Positions 6,290 through 8,546 of a stretch of DNA of 8,546 nucleotides are shown piece by piece. A program made the translations under genes and the position numbers. The stretch is taken from NCBI GenBank assembly GCA_020844525.1, contig JAJGAH010000084.1, positions 1 to 8,546 on the forward strand. The letters run 5' to 3'. The notes beneath the pieces are model-generated. The model saw only the letters and a program-made list of their open reading frames with translations. It did no database searches and was not told the DNA's origin. Origin of the DNA: Eubacterium sp. GTDB taxonomy: Bacteria > Bacillota > Clostridia > Lachnospirales > Lachnospiraceae. How positions within the stretch are numbered: position 1 is the stretch's first letter; every line of letters starts with the position of its first letter.

Positions 6290-7305
6290 GCCAGATGATC
6301 CTCTCCTTTCGGCAGAAGCGTTTTCACACTGCTTCTCTCGATCATTGTACTGTCAATGTATTTGGCGCAGGCTGTAGAATCTCTTCCCTCTATTTTACGG
6401 ATAAGCATTTTTACAGCGGTCCGTCCCATCTGTTCCATGTCGACATTATATGTTGTGTATGGAATGGACTCTGCACGTTTATAAAGAAAATTATCATAAC
6501 CCGTCACTGAGATATCATCCGGAATTCGAAGCCCCCGCTTGGAAAGCTCCATTTCCAGAAACTGTGCTGCATAATCACTGCTGCACGCAAAGGCTGTCGG
6601 AAGCTTATCCGGCAGCTGCAGAATAATCCGCTCGTTAATATCACGGTCCCGGACAACATATTCAGGATGAAACGGCAGCCCGTAGTCCATCAGGCATTTC
6701 CGGTACCCCATAAATCTTTCGATAACGTTATTGGAGGTGATTCCGGTTCCGACAAAACCAATCTCCCTGTGACCGTGGTCAATCAGATAGGCTGTCGACC
6801 GGTACATACCATAGTAATTGTTCGACATTACAGCACTGCAGTGGTAAGTGCTGCTGTATACATCAAGAAGAACGATCGGCACAGAGGAATGACGGATGAT
6901 TTTTATCATGTAATCTTCCTGCAATCGTCCGATAATGATCAGCCCATCGATCTGCTGCTGCCTCAGCATTTCCGGAAGCGGTGTTTTTTCACTCTCCTCA
7001 TCAGAAATTTCAAGCATGGAAAAACAATGTTTTCTCGATGCGGCATAGGCTGTTTTCTCATACATCTTCCAGTAGAAGGAATCGCCCAGAGAGATATATC
7101 TGGAGGAAACGAATATGCCTATTGTATAAGAATTATTTTTCCGGCTCCTGTATCTGGACAAATCCACACCCAGCTCCACTGCTTTATCTACAATGGCCTC
7201 AGCTGTCGCGGGGCTGACACCCTTTCTTCCGGAAAGCGCATTACTGACTGTAACGACGCTGACCCCCATAGCAAGCGCTACGTCCTTCAGCCTTTTTTCA
7301 GACAT
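6286..7305 (-). CDS. LacI-family transcriptional regulator (second gene of tandem lacI operon)
   Basis: A 339-residue LacI-family protein. The HTH is at residues 5-25 (RLKDVALAMGVSVVTVSNALSG), then RKGVS. The linker (GVDLSRYRSRKNNSYTIG) lacks the canonical hinge-helix motif. The effector domain carries SSRYISLGDSFYWKMYE, QQIDGLIIIG, GHREIGFVGT, ERFMGYRK, VRDRD, LPTAFACSSD, IPDDISVTGYDNF and TTYNVDMEQMG, matched block by block in the downstream protein, so the two arose by duplication. The recognition helix is nearly the same as that of the upstream protein (VSVVTVSNAL) but differs from the downstream one (VSTVTVSKAL), which suggests different operator preferences within the trio. Its ATG lies 19 nt inside the upstream gene's end, with AAAGGTGA as ribosome binding site, so it is probably translationally coupled. 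Confidence 0.93.
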   Translation of the reverse strand: MSEKRLKDVALAMGVSVVTVSNALSGRKGVSPATAEAIVDKAVELGVDLSRYRSRKNNSYTIGIFVSSRYISLGDSFYWKMYEKTAYAASRKHCFSMLEISDEESEKTPLPEMLRQQQIDGLIIIGRLQEDYMIKIIRHSSVPIVLLDVYSSTYHCSAVMSNNYYGMYRSTAYLIDHGHREIGFVGTGITSNNVIERFMGYRKCLMDYGLPFHPEYVVRDRDINERIILQLPDKLPTAFACSSDYAAQFLEMELSKRGLRIPDDISVTGYDNFLYKRAESIPYTTYNVDMEQMGRTAVKMLIRKIEGRDSTACAKYIDSTMIERSSVKTLLPKGEDHLA

Positions 7306-8336
7306 TCTGTTTTTTCACCTTTCTTTACCGGACCAGCCGATGTTCCTCTGATCAGCTGTCCGGATACCGGCCAGACCCCTGCTGCTTCGGCCTTGCCATT
7401 TATTCTGTGAGAAAGCAGCTTTACAGCCAGCATTGCGATTCTGTTGATATCTGGAACGATTTCCGTCAGCCCCTGTCTCGTCCCGGCCGGATCCGCACTG
7501 TACCCAGTTACAGAAATATCAGCTGGAACAGAAAAACCTTTCGCTTTCAGAGTGGCAATCAGCGATAGAGCTGATTCGGAATCCGTACATATCGCTGCGG
7601 TTGCCTTTTCTTCCTCTGCGAGATGAATAAATCTGCTAATGGTGCACTCCTTCGGGTCCGGCATATACGGAAGCTCAGTTGCATCGCGCGTGCGATGTAC
7701 GGCGGCTTGAAAGGCTGCGCCAAGAAAATGGTCATGTATCTCCGGAACATCCGTGCTGCCACAGACGAGATGGATATTCCGGTGTCCGAGCTGCGTCAGA
7801 AGATCATAGACGAGCTGCATATTGTGAAAACCGTCGTCCAGAACAAAATCCAATCTCTCATGGCTGTCGAAAAAACCACAGCAAATAACCGGTATCTGTA
7901 ATTGCCGCATGATATTCTGAAGCAGCTTTGCCGGCAGTCTGCCGCAAACAATCAGACCGCTGAATTCTGCAAATCCAGCCGGAACGCCATGCATCAGATC
8001 ATCTTTGGAAGTGTGCAGAAGATGTAGCTGGATGTTCTCCCGCTCTCCTTCCTGCAAAGCCTTTTTTGCCACAGCATTCTGCCAGGGCATCTCTGTCGCT
8101 GTGCTGTCCTGTACAATCAAGAATCCGGCTGACTTGGGGTGCTTTTTGGGAATATGCTTTTCCCCGTCTTCTTCAGAAGAAAATGCATACCCCATTGCAG
8201 AGGCTTTGTTCACAATCTCTTCCCGCAGCGTCTCACTGACACCCTTGCGCCCTGCCAGTGCATTTGACACCGTTACAACACTGACATCAAGTGCATCTGC
8301 GATATCCTTCAATTTGACTTTTTTCTTTGGACGCAA
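7287..8336 (-). CDS. LacI-family transcriptional regulator (first gene of tandem lacI operon, TTG start)
   Basis: A 349-residue LacI-family protein. The HTH is at residues 7-29 (VKLKDIADALDVSVVTVSNALAG), then RKGVSETLREEI. The linker after MGY is unusual: a charged stretch of about 20 residues (SSEEDGEKHIPKKHPK) in place of the NxxARxL hinge helix. The effector domain (SAGFLIVQDS, FSGLIVCGRLP, LGHRNIHLVCG, ATAAICTDSESAL, VPADISVTGYS) is diverged from the other two and lacks their SFYWK block, so it may sense another ligand or be a weak effector binder. The only sensible start is the TTG at 8334-8336: GGGAGG lies 8 nt upstream, and the next Met is beyond the HTH. The gene is promoter-proximal, has a candidate operator in its promoter spacer, and may therefore be autoregulated. 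The C-terminus is Lys-rich and overlaps the next gene. Confidence 0.92.
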   Translation of the reverse strand: MRPKKKVKLKDIADALDVSVVTVSNALAGRKGVSETLREEIVNKASAMGYAFSSEEDGEKHIPKKHPKSAGFLIVQDSTATEMPWQNAVAKKALQEGERENIQLHLLHTSKDDLMHGVPAGFAEFSGLIVCGRLPAKLLQNIMRQLQIPVICCGFFDSHERLDFVLDDGFHNMQLVYDLLTQLGHRNIHLVCGSTDVPEIHDHFLGAAFQAAVHRTRDATELPYMPDPKECTISRFIHLAEEEKATAAICTDSESALSLIATLKAKGFSVPADISVTGYSADPAGTRQGLTEIVPDINRIAMLAVKLLSHRINGKAEAAGVWPVSGQLIRGTSAGPVKKGEKTECLKKG

Positions 8337-8344
8337 ATCAGCTT

Positions 8345-8350
8345 CCTCCC
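8345..8350 (-). promoter_or_regulatory. Ribosome binding site deciding the TTG start of the first lacI gene
   Basis: GGGAGG on the minus strand, 8 nt before the TTG at 8336-8334. There is no ATG or GTG nearby in frame, so this site supports the rare start codon. Confidence 0.75.
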
Positions 8351-8379
8351 GTCTGCAAAATCAGATTAAATTCACTTAA

Positions 8380-8408
8380 ATTTTAACGAGATTTAGCTTA
8401 ACAGTCAA
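8380..8408 (-). promoter_or_regulatory. Promoter of the tandem lacI operon with embedded operator-like element
   Basis: On the minus strand TTGACT (8408-8403; 5 of 6 to consensus), a 17-nt spacer, and TAAAAT (8385-8380; 5 of 6). The spacer contains TTAAGCTAA (8401-8393), an exact 9-nt copy of the arm found at the importer start (4036-4044). A repressor bound there would block RNA polymerase, which suggests that one of the LacI proteins controls its own operon. The leader to the TTG is about 37 nt. Confidence 0.75.
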
Positions 8409-8497
8409 TATCAATATAATGAAGGAAGTGCAGCAAATATCAATCATTCTGGGAAAAGCATAAGTGCCAACACATTTAAAAGACAGAACCAGCCAGC

Positions 8498-8546
8498 TTA
8501 CATGACCATGACAAGTGTCCCGGCTGTCAGCAGAATCATGCCAATT
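8498..8546 (-). CDS. Possible C-terminus of a membrane protein, cut by window edge
   Basis: The minus strand from the window edge reads IGMILLTAGTLVMVM and then a TAA at 8498-8500. The 15 residues are strongly hydrophobic, as in a final membrane helix, and the stop lies just before an intergenic stretch with a good promoter for the next gene. This is too short to identify a family, and no terminator is visible after it. A chance open stretch is possible. Confidence 0.35.
   Translation of the reverse strand, partial: IGMILLTAGTLVMVM

Noticed and set aside
6667..7410. 247-codon plus-strand open frame
   Set aside because: It is antisense to the two well-supported lacI genes, has no recognisable domain and no ribosome binding site pattern fitting the start.
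1..8546. CRISPR arrays, tRNA or rRNA genes, insertion sequences
   Set aside because: No regularly spaced repeats, no cloverleaf-like or rRNA-like stretches, and no transposase motifs or terminal inverted repeats were seen.

Overview
The window looks like part of a carbohydrate-utilisation locus from a Firmicute (Bacillota), most likely a gut-type Clostridia such as Lachnospiraceae. The signs are strong AGGAGG-type ribosome binding sites, sigma-A-like promoters, a Firmicutes-style lipoprotein solute-binding protein with a Ser/Ala/Thr-rich linker, a sugar ABC importer with no ATPase gene beside it, and LacI regulators with TVSNAL/TVSKAL recognition helices. The genus is an inference from gene content only.

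Left half (1-3996, all minus strand, so read right to left): a CUT1-family ABC importer consisting of a lipoprotein binding protein (2524-3996) and two membrane permeases (1265-2278 and 396-1268) whose genes overlap by 4 nt. After it comes the first 97 codons of a cellobiose 2-epimerase-like enzyme (1-293), cut by the window edge. An intrinsic terminator/attenuator lies between the binding protein and the permeases, and a second GC-rich hairpin lies before the epimerase. A perfect 12-bp palindrome, AAAACCGGTTTT, sits 38 bp upstream of the epimerase start and resembles a LacI-family operator. An importer plus cellobiose 2-epimerase is the usual signature of import and cytoplasmic phosphorolysis of beta-mannan or cello/manno-oligosaccharides. 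The phosphorylases and glycosidases that would confirm this would lie to the left, outside the window.

Middle (3997-5207): a divergent, AT-rich regulatory region and a plus-strand AraC-family regulator (4278-5207). The region holds an extended -10 promoter for the importer, a promoter for araC, a direct repeat with a 30-bp period, and two copies of a TAGCTTAAAT element, one in each predicted 5' UTR.

Right half (5240-8336, minus strand): three LacI-family regulator genes in tandem, overlapping by 19 nt and 4 nt, so probably one translationally coupled operon. The last two in the operon (5240-6289 and 6286-7305) are close paralogues; the promoter-proximal one (7287-8336) is more divergent and starts with TTG. 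A promoter precedes it, with the same TTAAGCTAA element inside its -35/-10 spacer. A terminator at 5180-5219 ends the operon and overlaps the 3' end of araC. At the far right edge is a possible C-terminus of an unrelated membrane protein.

Model (inference): the AraC protein and one or more of the three LacI proteins jointly control the importer/epimerase operon and their own genes. Four regulators for one sugar operon, plus two different operator-like motifs, is the most notable aspect of the window.
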